DNA of 51,333 bases, taken from assembly GCA_012728815.1 (NCBI GenBank), contig JAAYEI010000013.1, positions 1 through 51,333 of the forward strand, in the 5' to 3' direction. Source of the stretch: Clostridiales bacterium (GTDB lineage Bacteria; Bacillota; Clostridia; Christensenellales; Aristaeellaceae). The notes under the pieces were generated by a model, which did not search any database, was not told the origin of the DNA, and worked only from the letters and a program-made list of their open reading frames with translations. Both the position numbers and the translations under genes were made by a program. Every line of letters starts with the position of its first letter. The first letter of the stretch is position 1. Shown piece by piece: positions 27,124 to 34,643 of this stretch.

Positions 27124-27159
27124 AACGGCACCCAGCAAACCATGCCGGGTGCCGTTTGC
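27124..27159 (+). terminator. terminator of the caspase-like gene
   Basis: AACGGCACCC (27124-27133) and GGGTGCCGTT (27147-27156) form a 10-bp stem; the T-run is short (TTT). Confidence 0.6.
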
Positions 27160-27185
27160 GATCAGCGCTGTGCTGAAGGCCTACA

Positions 27186-27713
27186 TCAGAACTCAATGCC
27201 CTCCCGGGCTGCCTGGCCCTCGTCAAAGGGGTGCTTCACCGCCTCCATCCGGGTCACATAGTGCGCCCTGCCCATCAGCCCTTCCCCGGCATGGCGCCCG
27301 GTGGCCGCGCAGTCGCCGTACTTCAGCGCGGTGTCGATCAGCGTGTTCGCTTCCGCGCGCCCCACCAGGCCCATCGCCAGCGCCACGTTCAGCTCGTCCA
27401 GCACGGTCAGCGCCGGCTGCTCGCTGTCAATCACCGCCATCAGCTCCCGCATCGCCGCGTGGTGCCTGTCCACCAGCCGCTGGCGCTCCTCTTCGTTGCG
27501 GGTGCGCACGAAGCCCTTCATCAGGAAGCCCTCAAAGATGATGGCGCCGGGCAGCTGGCGCAGGCTGCGCAGCTCCCCGGTGGTGCCGTCCTTCATCAGC
27601 TGGGCGATGACCACTTTTTTTCCGTGACCCAGCGCGCGCAGCGCCAGGCCCATGGCCGCGGTGGTCTTGCCCTTGCCGTTGCCCGTGTAGATGTGCAGCA
27701 GGTGTGTGTCCAT
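27186..27713 (-). CDS. cobO: Cob(I)alamin/cobyrinate a,c-diamide adenosyltransferase, CobO type
   Basis: A 175-residue P-loop protein with YTGNGKGKTTAAMGLALRA (Walker A at residues 10-18), then VLDELNVALAMGLV and a TGRHA segment. These are the marks of the CobA/CobO/BtuR family that adenosylates corrinoids using ATP. GGAGG lies five bases upstream of the ATG. It stands alone here, with no other cobalamin biosynthesis genes in the window. It is transcribed divergently from the 27820 gene from a probable extended -10 (TGC TATGAT on the minus strand, 27763-27755). Confidence 0.93.
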   Translation of the reverse strand: MDTHLLHIYTGNGKGKTTAAMGLALRALGHGKKVVIAQLMKDGTTGELRSLRQLPGAIIFEGFLMKGFVRTRNEEERQRLVDRHHAAMRELMAVIDSEQPALTVLDELNVALAMGLVGRAEANTLIDTALKYGDCAATGRHAGEGLMGRAHYVTRMEAVKHPFDEGQAAREGIEF

Positions 27714-27782
27714 CTGTCCTCCAGTCGCGCCAGGCGTGATGATTTTACATGGTCATCATAGCACTTGTGGCGCGGGTTCGCT

Positions 27783-27800
27783 GTATACACAGGGTATACT
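27783..27800. promoter_or_regulatory. paired GTATAC sites in the cobO divergent region
   Basis: Two GTATAC palindromes are separated by five bases, and the second overlaps TATACT (27795-27800), a likely -10 for the rightward gene. A dimeric regulator could bind here, or the first box may be a second -10. Confidence 0.35.
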
Positions 27801-27819
27801 GACAGCGTGGGAGGTGTGT

Positions 27820-28215
27820 ATGGATCTGGCCTTTGCGGAGCTGGACTTTTTCCGGGACGGGCAGGACAAATTGCCCATCTACCTGGCCCTGCGGGCCGAT
27901 TTCACCGCGCTTGCGCCCGGCTGTGAGGTGCGGGTGCACAAGACCAGCATTTCCTTCAGCGCGCCGCGGCCCTTTGTGTATGTGGGGTTCCCCTTCCGCA
28001 AGAACTACAAGGGTTGGCCCGACCGCCACCTGGTCATCAGCTTCAACGCGGATGGCCCGCGCGAGCACCCCCAGGTGGTCCAGTCCACCTTCATCCGCAA
28101 CAAGCTGTACACCATCCACGCCGTGGTGCCCTACCCGGGGGAACTGGACCCGGAGCTGCTGGGGATGGTGCGCTTTTCGCTTCACTACCGCAACCCGTCA
28201 GGAGGCAAAACATGA
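27820..28215 (+). CDS. DUF5655-like small protein
   Basis: A 131-residue soluble protein. The segment VRVHKTSISFSAPRPFVYVGFPF (residues 36-58) resembles the core of the DUF5655 family, whose function is not established to my knowledge. GGGAGG at 27809 precedes the ATG. Its stop overlaps the glutathione peroxidase start by four bases (ATGA), so the two genes are translationally coupled, suggesting linked roles, perhaps in stress. Confidence 0.65.
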   Translation: MDLAFAELDFFRDGQDKLPIYLALRADFTALAPGCEVRVHKTSISFSAPRPFVYVGFPFRKNYKGWPDRHLVISFNADGPREHPQVVQSTFIRNKLYTIHAVVPYPGELDPELLGMVRFSLHYRNPSGGKT

Positions 28216-28685
28216 GCATCTATGATTTCACCGTGAAGGACTGGCAGGGCCAGGAGGTGCCGCTGTCCACCTACCGGGGCCAGCTGCTGCTGGTGGTCAA
28301 CACGGCCACCCACTGCGGCTTCACCCCCCAGTATGAGGGCCTGCAGGCGCTGCATGCGCGCTACCATGATCAGGGGCTGACCATCCTGGATTTCCCCAGC
28401 AACCAGTTTGGCGGCCAGGCCCCGGGCAGCGGGGAAGAGATCCACGAATTCTGCGTCAGCCGCTACGCCCTGGGCTTCCCCCAGTTTGAGAAGGTCAACG
28501 TCAACGGCGAGCAGGCCAGCCCGCTGTTTGTCTATTTGAAAGATGCCCTGCCAGGCATTGCCGGACGGGGCATCAAGTGGAACTTCACCAAGTTTTTGAT
28601 CGGCCGGGACGGCACGCCGCTCAAGCGCTACGCGCCCCAAACCACGCCGGAGCAGATTGAGGCGGACATCAAAATGCACCTGTGA
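28212..28685 (+). CDS. Glutathione peroxidase-family thiol peroxidase
   Basis: The 157-residue protein has the full family signature. NTATHCGFTPQY carries the peroxidatic cysteine (C36), ILDFPSNQFGGQAPG carries the catalytic glutamine, and IKWNFTKFLI supplies the tryptophan and asparagine. The usual selenocysteine is replaced by cysteine, as in most bacteria. Such enzymes normally use thioredoxin rather than glutathione as reductant. AGGAGG overlaps the end of the preceding gene. A leftward gene ends three bases after its stop. Confidence 0.95.
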   Translation: MSIYDFTVKDWQGQEVPLSTYRGQLLLVVNTATHCGFTPQYEGLQALHARYHDQGLTILDFPSNQFGGQAPGSGEEIHEFCVSRYALGFPQFEKVNVNGEQASPLFVYLKDALPGIAGRGIKWNFTKFLIGRDGTPLKRYAPQTTPEQIEADIKMHL

Positions 28686-28688
28686 GGC

Positions 28689-29159
28689 TCAGCCATTCTC
28701 CAGCGACCAGCCGGTGATCATCCGCTCGTGCGAGCGCAGGCGCACCCGCTGGCCTTTCTGCCAGGTTGGCAGGGGCAGGTTGGCGTCCCAGTAGTAGGTG
28801 CGCTCATCCAGCTCCTCCTTGATGGTGTCCGCGCGGAAGGTCATCTCATGGAAGCGCACACCCTCGCGCACCACCGCCTCCTCCTGGAGGCTGTCAAAGG
28901 TGTGGGTTTCCTCCCGGTTGCGGCCGTGTACGGCGTTGGTCAGGAAATTGCGGTAGCGCCTCACCGGCAGGATGGACAGGCTCAGGGAGGCAATCAGCAG
29001 CACCAGCAACAGCGCCAGCAGCAAGCCGGAAAGCCACTGCAGCCGCGGGACGAAGCTGTATGCCAGCCCCGCCAGGACAAGAAGCTCCGGCAGCAGCCAG
29101 GCCAGCACGCGCCGACGCAGCTGTTCGTTGATCTGGTCAATGTTTTCCTGGGTGTACAT
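28689..29159 (-). CDS. Two-helix membrane protein of unknown function
   Basis: I do not recognise this 156-residue protein. Residues 1-18 are hydrophilic. Two transmembrane helices follow (about 19-37 and 43-65), then a basic patch (PVRRYRNF) and a cytosolic domain of about 85 residues with WDANLPLPTWQKGQRVRLRSHERMI near its end, which looks like a small beta-barrel of the NfeD/OB type. The ATG at 29159 follows GGAGGAGAAGG. It is divergent from the 29219 gene with 59 bases between. Confidence 0.68.
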   Translation of the reverse strand: MYTQENIDQINEQLRRRVLAWLLPELLVLAGLAYSFVPRLQWLSGLLLALLLVLLIASLSLSILPVRRYRNFLTNAVHGRNREETHTFDSLQEEAVVREGVRFHEMTFRADTIKEELDERTYYWDANLPLPTWQKGQRVRLRSHERMITGWSLENG

Positions 29160-29218
29160 CCTTCTCCTCCACCACATATGGTTCAGCCTGCATTCTACCA
29201 CAAAAGGAGGCCGCCCAC

Positions 29219-29554
29219 ATGGCCAAACTGGAACAGACCCTCACCGGCAGCTTTGACCGCTTTGTGGACCACATCCACGAGGGCATCATCTCCGGCTCCA
29301 TTTCCGCCAGCTTTGAGGATGGCAGCGACTGGCAGCAGGGGGATACCCGCGTGGCGGTGCGGGTGTACGAGCGCTACAGCTGGATTGGCAGCAACCGCGT
29401 CAGCCTGAGCGTCACCATCGTGGGCCAGGGGGAGCGGCTGTTCATCAGCGCGGTCACCTCCGGTGGCTCCCAGGCAGTGTTCTTCAAGATCAACACCTTT
29501 GGGGAACAGAGCTTTCTCAGCCGCCTGGAGCAACTGGTGCGGGATTTCCGCTGA
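29219..29554 (+). CDS. DUF6054-like protein
   Basis: This 111-residue soluble protein resembles a small family seen widely in Clostridia (DUF6054). Its conserved-looking stretches are SGSISASFEDGSDW, VRVYERYSWIGSNRVSLSV and TSGGSQAVFFKINTFGE. No catalytic motif is visible. AAAGGAGG precedes the ATG. Its stop is four bases from the end of the convergent L,D-transpeptidase gene. Confidence 0.72.
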   Translation: MAKLEQTLTGSFDRFVDHIHEGIISGSISASFEDGSDWQQGDTRVAVRVYERYSWIGSNRVSLSVTIVGQGERLFISAVTSGGSQAVFFKINTFGEQSFLSRLEQLVRDFR

Positions 29555-29557
29555 GGG

Positions 29558-32155
29558 TCAGTCCAGACTTCCCAGGGTGAAGGCCTCCGGATAGGCCTTC
29601 AGGCTGTCCGCCGCGATGGTGGCCAGAATCCGCTCCCTGTCCTCTCCCTTTGCGATGTGCGGGCGAAAGTCGTTGTCCGGGCGCGTGCCGCTGGTGATCA
29701 CGGGCACCAGGCGCACCCGGGTTTCCAGCAGTGTTTCGTCCTCAAAGGTCAGCGCCACCTGGGCCACCAGGCCGTCAAAGGTGGTCAGTTCCAGGTTGCC
29801 GCCAAACACCAGGTTGCCCAGGGAGTAAAAGATCAGTCCCTCCCCGTATTCCTCAATGCCCTGCACCACATGCGGGTGGTGGCCGATGACCAGGTTGGCG
29901 CCCGCGTCAATGGCCATCTTGGCCATGAGGGTTTGCACCTCATTGTGCCGCGGCGCGTATTCCACCCCAAAATGGCAGGTGTACACAATGTAGTGGCAGC
30001 CCTGCCTTTTTAGTTCCGCGATTTCCTCCGCCATCTTTTGCCGGCCCTGGTGGAAGGTGGTTTCCCGGATGCCCGCGAAGCCGATCCTGATGCCATCCTT
30101 CTCATATACATACAGGCTGTTGAAGCCCGCGTAGGGGACGCCCGCCTCCGTCAGCGCCCGCCGTGTGCTGTTGCGCCCTGGCTGGCCATAATCCACAAAG
30201 TGGTTATTGGCCAGGTTCACCAGGTCAATGCCGCCCAGGCGCAGGATCTGGGCAAAGCTGGCCGGACCGCGGAAATTGTGCTGGCGGCTGATCATGCCCG
30301 CCCTGTCATCCTGCAGCACGTTTTCCAGGTTGACCAGGCTGAGGTCATCCTGCTGGAACAGCGTGCCCAGGGCTGAAAAGGGCCAGTCCAGGCCATGCTC
30401 CGCCACCACCTGGTGGAAGGAGCCGGGCCGGTTGAACCGGCCTTCCTCGCTGCCCAGCACGCAGTCCCCGCCAAAGCTCATCAGCACCTGCACCGGCCCG
30501 CCGGCGGCTTTGCCTGTGGCCTCCTGGGCCGTGCCGGACGCCCCCTCCTCCACCACCTGAAAGGTGGGCCCAGGCAGGGGATCCCCAGGCAAAGCCGCTT
30601 CTGTGATCGGCGCCGTTTCTGCTGCCGATGCGTCAGCGGCTGCCTTGGCGTCGGCGGCTTCTTCGCCGCCCGCCGCAGGCTCTGCCCGCGGGTCCAGGCC
30701 ATCCACCACCAGCACCTTGGTGTTGCGGGGCAGGTTGGCGTACAGCCACCAGGCGTTCAGCCCCTCCCCGCTCACGCGGGTGTCCACCCGCACGCAGCCG
30801 TGGGAGGCCGGCGCGCCCAACTGGGCCTGCTGTAGTTGCCAGCTGCGCTGGCTGCCTGTCAACTGGTAGCCGGCGGCGTGGATCAGGTTACCCCCGTCAA
30901 TGCGCGTGGCGTAAGCGTAGCGGAAGCCCTCGCTGCTGAACTCGCGGATGCGGTCCTGGGTCAAAAAAGCGCCCTGCAGGGTGTCAAAGGAGCTGTCCCC
31001 CGGGGGCAGGTAGATCCCGGTGCTGATGGCCAGCTGGCCCAAAGGCCGGCCCTGTTCGTAGACCGTCAGGGTCTGGGCGCGCTTGTCCACCAGCAGGCCA
31101 TAGCGTCCATGTGGGCGCACCACCATCAGCCGCTGCCGGGGCAGGTAGCCGCGCACCCATTGCCCGTCCCCGTGGCGGGCGGCGCGCACCAGGGCAAAGC
31201 CCCCCACGTCCAGCTCCAGCACCTGCAGCCCCGCTGTCTGCCCGTGCACATAGCCCAGCACCGGAGAGGCGCTGTCAGGCCGCTCATGGATGGCCTGGTG
31301 GGCCAGGTCGCCAATGTCCACCACGACAAGGGGCGCCATCATGGCCTGCCAGACAGCGGCGTCCTCCAGGCTGTCGGGCAGAAAATCCCCGGGCTGGCTG
31401 ATGGACAGCGGCAGCCCGGGTTCCTCCCCTTCAAGCAGGGTGAAGGGCAGCCTGGAGGCCGCCTGCTCGCTGCCGCGGGCCTGGAAGGTCAGCAGGTAGT
31501 CCCCCGGCGGGGCGGGTTTGCCCCGGACCTGTCTGTTCCAGCGGAAGGCGTGGGGCAGGTCATCCTTGCGCTCAATGTTCCAGGACTGAAGGGTTTCCCC
31601 CGGGCTGTCCTGGCTGTACAACCGCACCTGCAGCAGCCCCGGGCGGCTGAGCTGGTAATCCACATACAGGTCTTCCCCGCCGGTCTGGTGCAGGGCCTGG
31701 CGGGAGAGCAGGGCATAATCAAGCCCTATTGCGGCTGCCTGCACCATCACATCCGCCTGCGCGCCCAGGCTGCCTACCCCGGTCTGCAACCGGGCTTCCA
31801 GCACAGCCGCCCCGCGAGGCAGCGGCTCGCCGCTCAGGCTCAGCCCCACAAGGGTCAGCGCCTGCTCCCCGGCCGCCACCGCAAGGCCGCGCAGCAGGGG
31901 GATGCGCTCGCCATGGGCCAGCGCGTCCAGGTCCAGGCTGCCCGCCTGGGGCAGGCGCAGGGTCAGCTGCGCCTTGGCGTAGGGGCGGATGCTGTCCGGT
32001 ACCGTCAGCGAAAAGCCCTCTCCGTTGATCGGCTGCCCGGCTTCAGGCGCGCCCGCCGCCGCGCCCGCAGCAAGGGCCAGGCAGAGGACCAGCATCGCCG
32101 CGCCGGCGGCGCGCCACCGGCGCCTTGGATGAGTTTGTAACATACTCCACATCAT
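29558..32155 (-). CDS. Secreted L,D-transpeptidase fused to a CapA-type poly-gamma-glutamate metallophosphatase-like domain
   Basis: This 865-residue protein begins with a basic region and signal peptide (RRRWRAAGAAMLVLCLALAAG). Residues 35-240 are beta-rich and end in an FlgD-like unit (WNRQVRGKPAPPGDYLLTF). A bacterial-SH3-like stretch and a YkuD L,D-transpeptidase domain follow, with HAAGYQLTGS and the catalytic cysteine in SHGCVRV near residue 450. An alanine-rich linker (about 505-555) leads to a CapA/PgsA-type domain: SFGGDCVLGS near 560, NLENVL, LANNHFVDYG, and GHHPHVVQG near 758 with YSLGNLVFGG. The parts suggest a wall-active enzyme that also acts on or anchors a poly-gamma-glutamate-like polymer. 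The promoter is so close that the mRNA would start at or very near the first ATG; a second ATG at 32143 is possible. Confidence 0.87.
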   Translation of the reverse strand: MMWSMLQTHPRRRWRAAGAAMLVLCLALAAGAAAGAPEAGQPINGEGFSLTVPDSIRPYAKAQLTLRLPQAGSLDLDALAHGERIPLLRGLAVAAGEQALTLVGLSLSGEPLPRGAAVLEARLQTGVGSLGAQADVMVQAAAIGLDYALLSRQALHQTGGEDLYVDYQLSRPGLLQVRLYSQDSPGETLQSWNIERKDDLPHAFRWNRQVRGKPAPPGDYLLTFQARGSEQAASRLPFTLLEGEEPGLPLSISQPGDFLPDSLEDAAVWQAMMAPLVVVDIGDLAHQAIHERPDSASPVLGYVHGQTAGLQVLELDVGGFALVRAARHGDGQWVRGYLPRQRLMVVRPHGRYGLLVDKRAQTLTVYEQGRPLGQLAISTGIYLPPGDSSFDTLQGAFLTQDRIREFSSEGFRYAYATRIDGGNLIHAAGYQLTGSQRSWQLQQAQLGAPASHGCVRVDTRVSGEGLNAWWLYANLPRNTKVLVVDGLDPRAEPAAGGEEAADAKAAADASAAETAPITEAALPGDPLPGPTFQVVEEGASGTAQEATGKAAGGPVQVLMSFGGDCVLGSEEGRFNRPGSFHQVVAEHGLDWPFSALGTLFQQDDLSLVNLENVLQDDRAGMISRQHNFRGPASFAQILRLGGIDLVNLANNHFVDYGQPGRNSTRRALTEAGVPYAGFNSLYVYEKDGIRIGFAGIRETTFHQGRQKMAEEIAELKRQGCHYIVYTCHFGVEYAPRHNEVQTLMAKMAIDAGANLVIGHHPHVVQGIEEYGEGLIFYSLGNLVFGGNLELTTFDGLVAQVALTFEDETLLETRVRLVPVITSGTRPDNDFRPHIAKGEDRERILATIAADSLKAYPEAFTLGSLD

Positions 32156-32161
32156 TGCTTC

Positions 32162-32190
32162 ATACTATTGTAATTGCTTGGGCCTGTCAA
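32162..32190 (-). promoter_or_regulatory. promoter of the transpeptidase-CapA gene
   Basis: On the minus strand TTGACA (32190-32185), 17-base spacer, TAGTAT (32167-32162). The predicted transcription start falls at about 32155, the first base of the first ATG. Confidence 0.75.
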
Positions 32191-32217
32191 TCAAAGACCG
32201 CCCGGTTGCGGGCGGTC
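32189..32217 (-). terminator. terminator of the zinc-ribbon gene
   Basis: GACCGCCCG and CGGGCGGTC (32196-32204 and 32209-32217) form a perfect 9-bp stem with a four-base loop. On the minus strand it is followed by TTTGATT. It overlaps the -35 of the next leftward promoter. Confidence 0.75.
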
Positions 32218-32239
32218 TGCGGTTGCTCCCGAGTTCTCC

Positions 32240-32521
32240 TTACCTGCGCATGCTGGCGAAGCACTCGCTGCAGTAGATGGGGCGGTCATTGCGCGGCTGG
32301 AAGGGCACCTGGGTGTGCGCGCCGCACTGCGCGCAAATGGCGTCGTGCAGCTCGCGCGGGCCGTTGGCGGCGGACCTGCTGGCTTTGTGCTTCTGCCGGC
32401 AGTCGCGGCACCGCGTCGGTTCGTTCTTGAAACCACGCTCCGCGTAGAACTCCTGCTCACCCGCGGTGAAGGTGAACTCGCTGCCGCAGTCCCGGCACGC
32501 CAAGGTCTTGTCCTGGTACAT
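32240..32521 (-). CDS. Zinc-ribbon protein with four CxxC knuckles
   Basis: A 93-residue protein that starts MYQDKTLACRDCGSEF, where the Firmicutes small zinc-ribbon family (often mislabelled cytochrome c551-like) has its first knuckle. The CxxC pairs are C9/C12, C38/C41, CAQC near 63-66 and CSEC near 84-87, enough for two zinc sites. TAGEQEFYAERGFKNEPTRC is the family core. Function is unknown; nucleic-acid or protein binding is usual for such folds. Transcription probably begins at 32769, so a structured RNA of about 230 nt precedes it. AGGGGG at about 32538 is the only ribosome-binding candidate and is rather far from the ATG. Confidence 0.82.
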   Translation of the reverse strand: MYQDKTLACRDCGSEFTFTAGEQEFYAERGFKNEPTRCRDCRQKHKASRSAANGPRELHDAICAQCGAHTQVPFQPRNDRPIYCSECFASMRR

Positions 32522-32540
32522 GTGTTTGGAAACCCCCTGA

Positions 32541-32769
32541 CAAAAAATGGGTTGAGCCGCGCTGACCTGGTCTTTGACCCCACACCCGCCGGCTGGAGCC
32601 TTGCTCCGCGCTTTCGCGCCCCACGCCGCTCTCTCGTTTGGGCGCTCGCGCGCCCGCCCGGCCGGGCTTACCTCTAGACCGCACCATGCTCACCGGCCTG
32701 TGGCCGGCTTACGTGGGCCGTTTCGCCTGCGGCTGGCATCGGCTTTCAACCACAGCCCGCAGCTCAACC
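32541..32769 (-). ncRNA. Structured non-coding RNA, family not identified
   Basis: On the minus strand a strong promoter would start an RNA with GGUUGAGCUGCG (32769-32758). The RNA ends with the complementary CGCGGCUCAACC (32561-32550), one G-U pair in 12, followed by CA and six U (32547-32542), an intrinsic terminator built from the closing stem. Inside are clear hairpins: CCGGCC-ACA-GGCCGG (32707-32693), GGGCGC with a GCGA tetraloop (32655-32640), GCGC with a GAAA tetraloop (32619-32608) and GGAGC-AAG-GCUCC (32607-32595). Two loops are of the GNRA type. It lacks the RNase P, tmRNA and SRP hallmark sequences I know. Its size and 5'-3' closed form suit the raiA-type RNAs of Clostridia, but I cannot confirm this. 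It may be independent or a leader of the zinc-ribbon gene. Confidence 0.7.
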
Positions 32770-32775
32770 ACCTGC

Positions 32776-32804
32776 ATTATAAGGCCGGGCCAGGCGCCGG
32801 GCAA
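32776..32804 (-). promoter_or_regulatory. promoter of the structured RNA
   Basis: On the minus strand TTGCCC (32804-32799), 17-base spacer, TATAAT (32781-32776). Seven bases later comes the first G of the closing stem. Confidence 0.75.
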
Positions 32805-32850
32805 GCGGCAATTTCCCGCGTGCCTTCCCCTGCTGCAAACTGCGCATTCA

Positions 32851-32859
32851 TGGTAGAAT
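32851..32859 (+). promoter_or_regulatory. extended -10 promoter of the lipase-like gene
   Basis: TGG followed by TAGAAT (32854-32859), 17 bases before the ATG at 32877. Confidence 0.5.
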
Positions 32860-32876
32860 GGGGGCGGAGGTGCCCC

Positions 32877-34346
32877 ATGTCGTATCTTGGAACCTACACA
32901 AAAACGGATTTGCGCGACCTGGACTGGTTTGAGGCGGTCAACCAGGGCGCGCTGAGCCGCCAGGCGGCCCGCTTCGGGCTGGAGCTGGCGCAGCTGGCCT
33001 ATGATTTCCAGCTGGCCCCCTGGCTGGAGGCCGGCTGGACGGACATCACCCTGCAGGTGGACAACCGCCTCATCTCCGGCGTGCGCTCGGGGGAGGAGGT
33101 CGGCTCCTGGTACCAGAGCACCCTCAACCAGGTGCTGCCGCGCCTGGCCCGGGGGCTGACCAGCGTGTCCCGGCCGCTGGCGGAGATCCGCCTCTACCTG
33201 CAGGCCCACAACACGCAGGAGACCGGCAAAGCCGTGGTGCTGCTCAGGCGGGAGGGGGCGGGCCGCTTTGCCGTGGCCATCGCCTTCATGGGCACGGGCA
33301 AGCGCCCGCAGGACTGGGCCGGCAATATGCGCTTCAACCATGAGGACAATTTCCATGAGGGCTTTTCCAAGATTGCCGCCCAGTTCATGGGCAATGCCGC
33401 GCAGATCCGCTTCCCCACCGCCGCGCAGGAGCTGGGCCTGGCAACGCTCAGCCTGCAGGATGTGCTGCAGGAATGCTGCAAGCCAAACAGCCGCTTCCGC
33501 CTGGTGGCTGCCGGGCACAGCCAGGGCGCGGCCGTGCTGCAGGTCTGGGCCTACCGGCAGTTGATGGCCGGGCTTGAGCGGCGGCACCTGGTGGGCTTTG
33601 GGTTTGCCTCCCCGGTGGTCGCCATCCATTTGGAGCGGGACGAGGTCCTGCTGCCGCTGACCCATTTCCTGGTCAGCAACGACCTGTTTACCCGCGTGGG
33701 CCTGCGCGACCATTTGGGCACCTGCTATATGCTCCAGGCGGATGAGGACCTGCGCCGCCTGTGCTATGGCGCCTGGCAAGGCCAGCCGCTGTTTGAGGAG
33801 GTGCTGGCCCTGTTTGACAGCCTGCGCGACACCCGCCAGGGCCTGCTGTTCTGCCTGGCCTACCTGGAGGCGCTCTCCGGCCGCCCGCAAAAGGCCATCG
33901 GCTCCTCCCTGGCGGTGTTCGTGGAAAGCGCCTGGCTGGAATCCCTGGACAAGCTGCCCGCCATCGCCGAGGAGTGGACAGAAAAGCTGCTGCTGCTCAC
34001 CCGGCGCGGTTTCCGCAAGTTCTACTATGAGGCCAGCGGTGCCCAGGCCCCCCGGGATGAGGTGACCGCCATGGCCGACAGGATCAGCCGGGTCATGGAC
34101 AGCTACGGCGCGGTGGCCTTCTCTCAGATGATTGTCAAGGCGCTGCGCCTCACCCACGCCCTGGTCAACCCGGAGCCTGGCCTGGCCGACCACGCGCCCT
34201 ACAGCTACCTGGTGGTGCGCGCCTTTGACCAGCTGCAGAAGGTGTCCGAGCCGCCGGAGACCGGGCAGGCGCAGCCCGCCATGATGGCGGATGCTGCCCC
34301 GGCCGCCTTCGCGCCGCCGGCAGCGGCTGAGGATCAGTTGGCATAG
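32877..34346 (+). CDS. Class 3 lipase-like alpha/beta-hydrolase
   Basis: The 489-residue protein has the nucleophile elbow GHSQGAAVLQVW (serine near residue 213) and ends strand-like with HLVGFGFASPVVA, as in class 3 lipases. No signal peptide or membrane helix is visible, so it is probably cytoplasmic or exported by another route. Residues 300-460 are helical and unassigned; the last 30 residues are alanine- and proline-rich. The ATG at 32877 follows GCGGAGG; the frame stays open upstream but that part runs through the RNA gene promoter and is not protein-like. Substrate is unknown. Confidence 0.75.
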   Translation: MSYLGTYTKTDLRDLDWFEAVNQGALSRQAARFGLELAQLAYDFQLAPWLEAGWTDITLQVDNRLISGVRSGEEVGSWYQSTLNQVLPRLARGLTSVSRPLAEIRLYLQAHNTQETGKAVVLLRREGAGRFAVAIAFMGTGKRPQDWAGNMRFNHEDNFHEGFSKIAAQFMGNAAQIRFPTAAQELGLATLSLQDVLQECCKPNSRFRLVAAGHSQGAAVLQVWAYRQLMAGLERRHLVGFGFASPVVAIHLERDEVLLPLTHFLVSNDLFTRVGLRDHLGTCYMLQADEDLRRLCYGAWQGQPLFEEVLALFDSLRDTRQGLLFCLAYLEALSGRPQKAIGSSLAVFVESAWLESLDKLPAIAEEWTEKLLLLTRRGFRKFYYEASGAQAPRDEVTAMADRISRVMDSYGAVAFSQMIVKALRLTHALVNPEPGLADHAPYSYLVVRAFDQLQKVSEPPETGQAQPAMMADAAPAAFAPPAAAEDQLA

Positions 34347-34477
34347 TGCCTGCGCCACCGGCCCTGTCCGTGGTTGAAAAGGCACAGCCTCCGCGCCCCT
34401 TGCCGTCCGACGACCCGCACCGCCTGACACCTTCCGGCCGCCTGATACCGACTGATACCGTCCGGCCGCGCCGCGTG

Positions 34478-34506
34478 TTGACAGCCTTTTGCTGCTGGGC
34501 TATAAT
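34478..34506 (+). promoter_or_regulatory. consensus promoter of tRNA-Leu
   Basis: TTGACA (34478-34483), 17-base spacer, TATAAT (34501-34506): a perfect consensus, 15 bases before the tRNA. Confidence 0.92.
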
Positions 34507-34520
34507 CCACTTTGCTGCCT

Positions 34521-34605
34521 GCGGTCGTGGCGGAACTGGCATACGCGCACGTTTGAGGGGCGTGTGGTGAAAACCGTACGGGTTCAAGTCCCGTCGACCG
34601 CACCA
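34521..34605 (+). tRNA. tRNA-Leu (GAG)
   Basis: An 85-base tRNA with encoded CCA. The acceptor arm GCGGTCG (34521-34527) pairs with CGACCGC (34595-34601), followed by discriminator A and CCA. The anticodon stem CACGT/GCGTG holds a TTGAGGG loop giving anticodon GAG. The long variable arm is that of a leucine tRNA, and GGTTCAAGTCC is the T-loop. Confidence 0.93.
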
Positions 34606-34609
34606 TCAA

Positions 34610-34643
34610 AACCTTTGAAATCTAAAAGATTTCAAAGGTTTTT
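34610..34643 (+). terminator. terminator of tRNA-Leu
   Basis: AACCTTTGAAATCT (34610-34623) and its exact complement (34627-34640) around AAA, followed by TTT. A 14-bp perfect stem five bases after the tRNA. Confidence 0.92.

Noticed and set aside
30836..32140. A 434-codon plus-strand frame opposite the transpeptidase-CapA gene
   Set aside because: Shadow of the minus-strand gene, which has a signal peptide, catalytic motifs and a consensus promoter.
32541..32769. Assignment of the structured RNA to SRP RNA because of an internal CCAGGTCAGC
   Set aside because: The SRP S-domain core (GGAAGGAAGCAGCC-like) that should follow is absent, so the short match is chance.
32574..32876. N-terminal extension of the lipase-like gene
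   Set aside because: The frame is open but runs antisense through the structured RNA and its promoter. The ATG at 32877 has a ribosome-binding site and an extended -10 just upstream.
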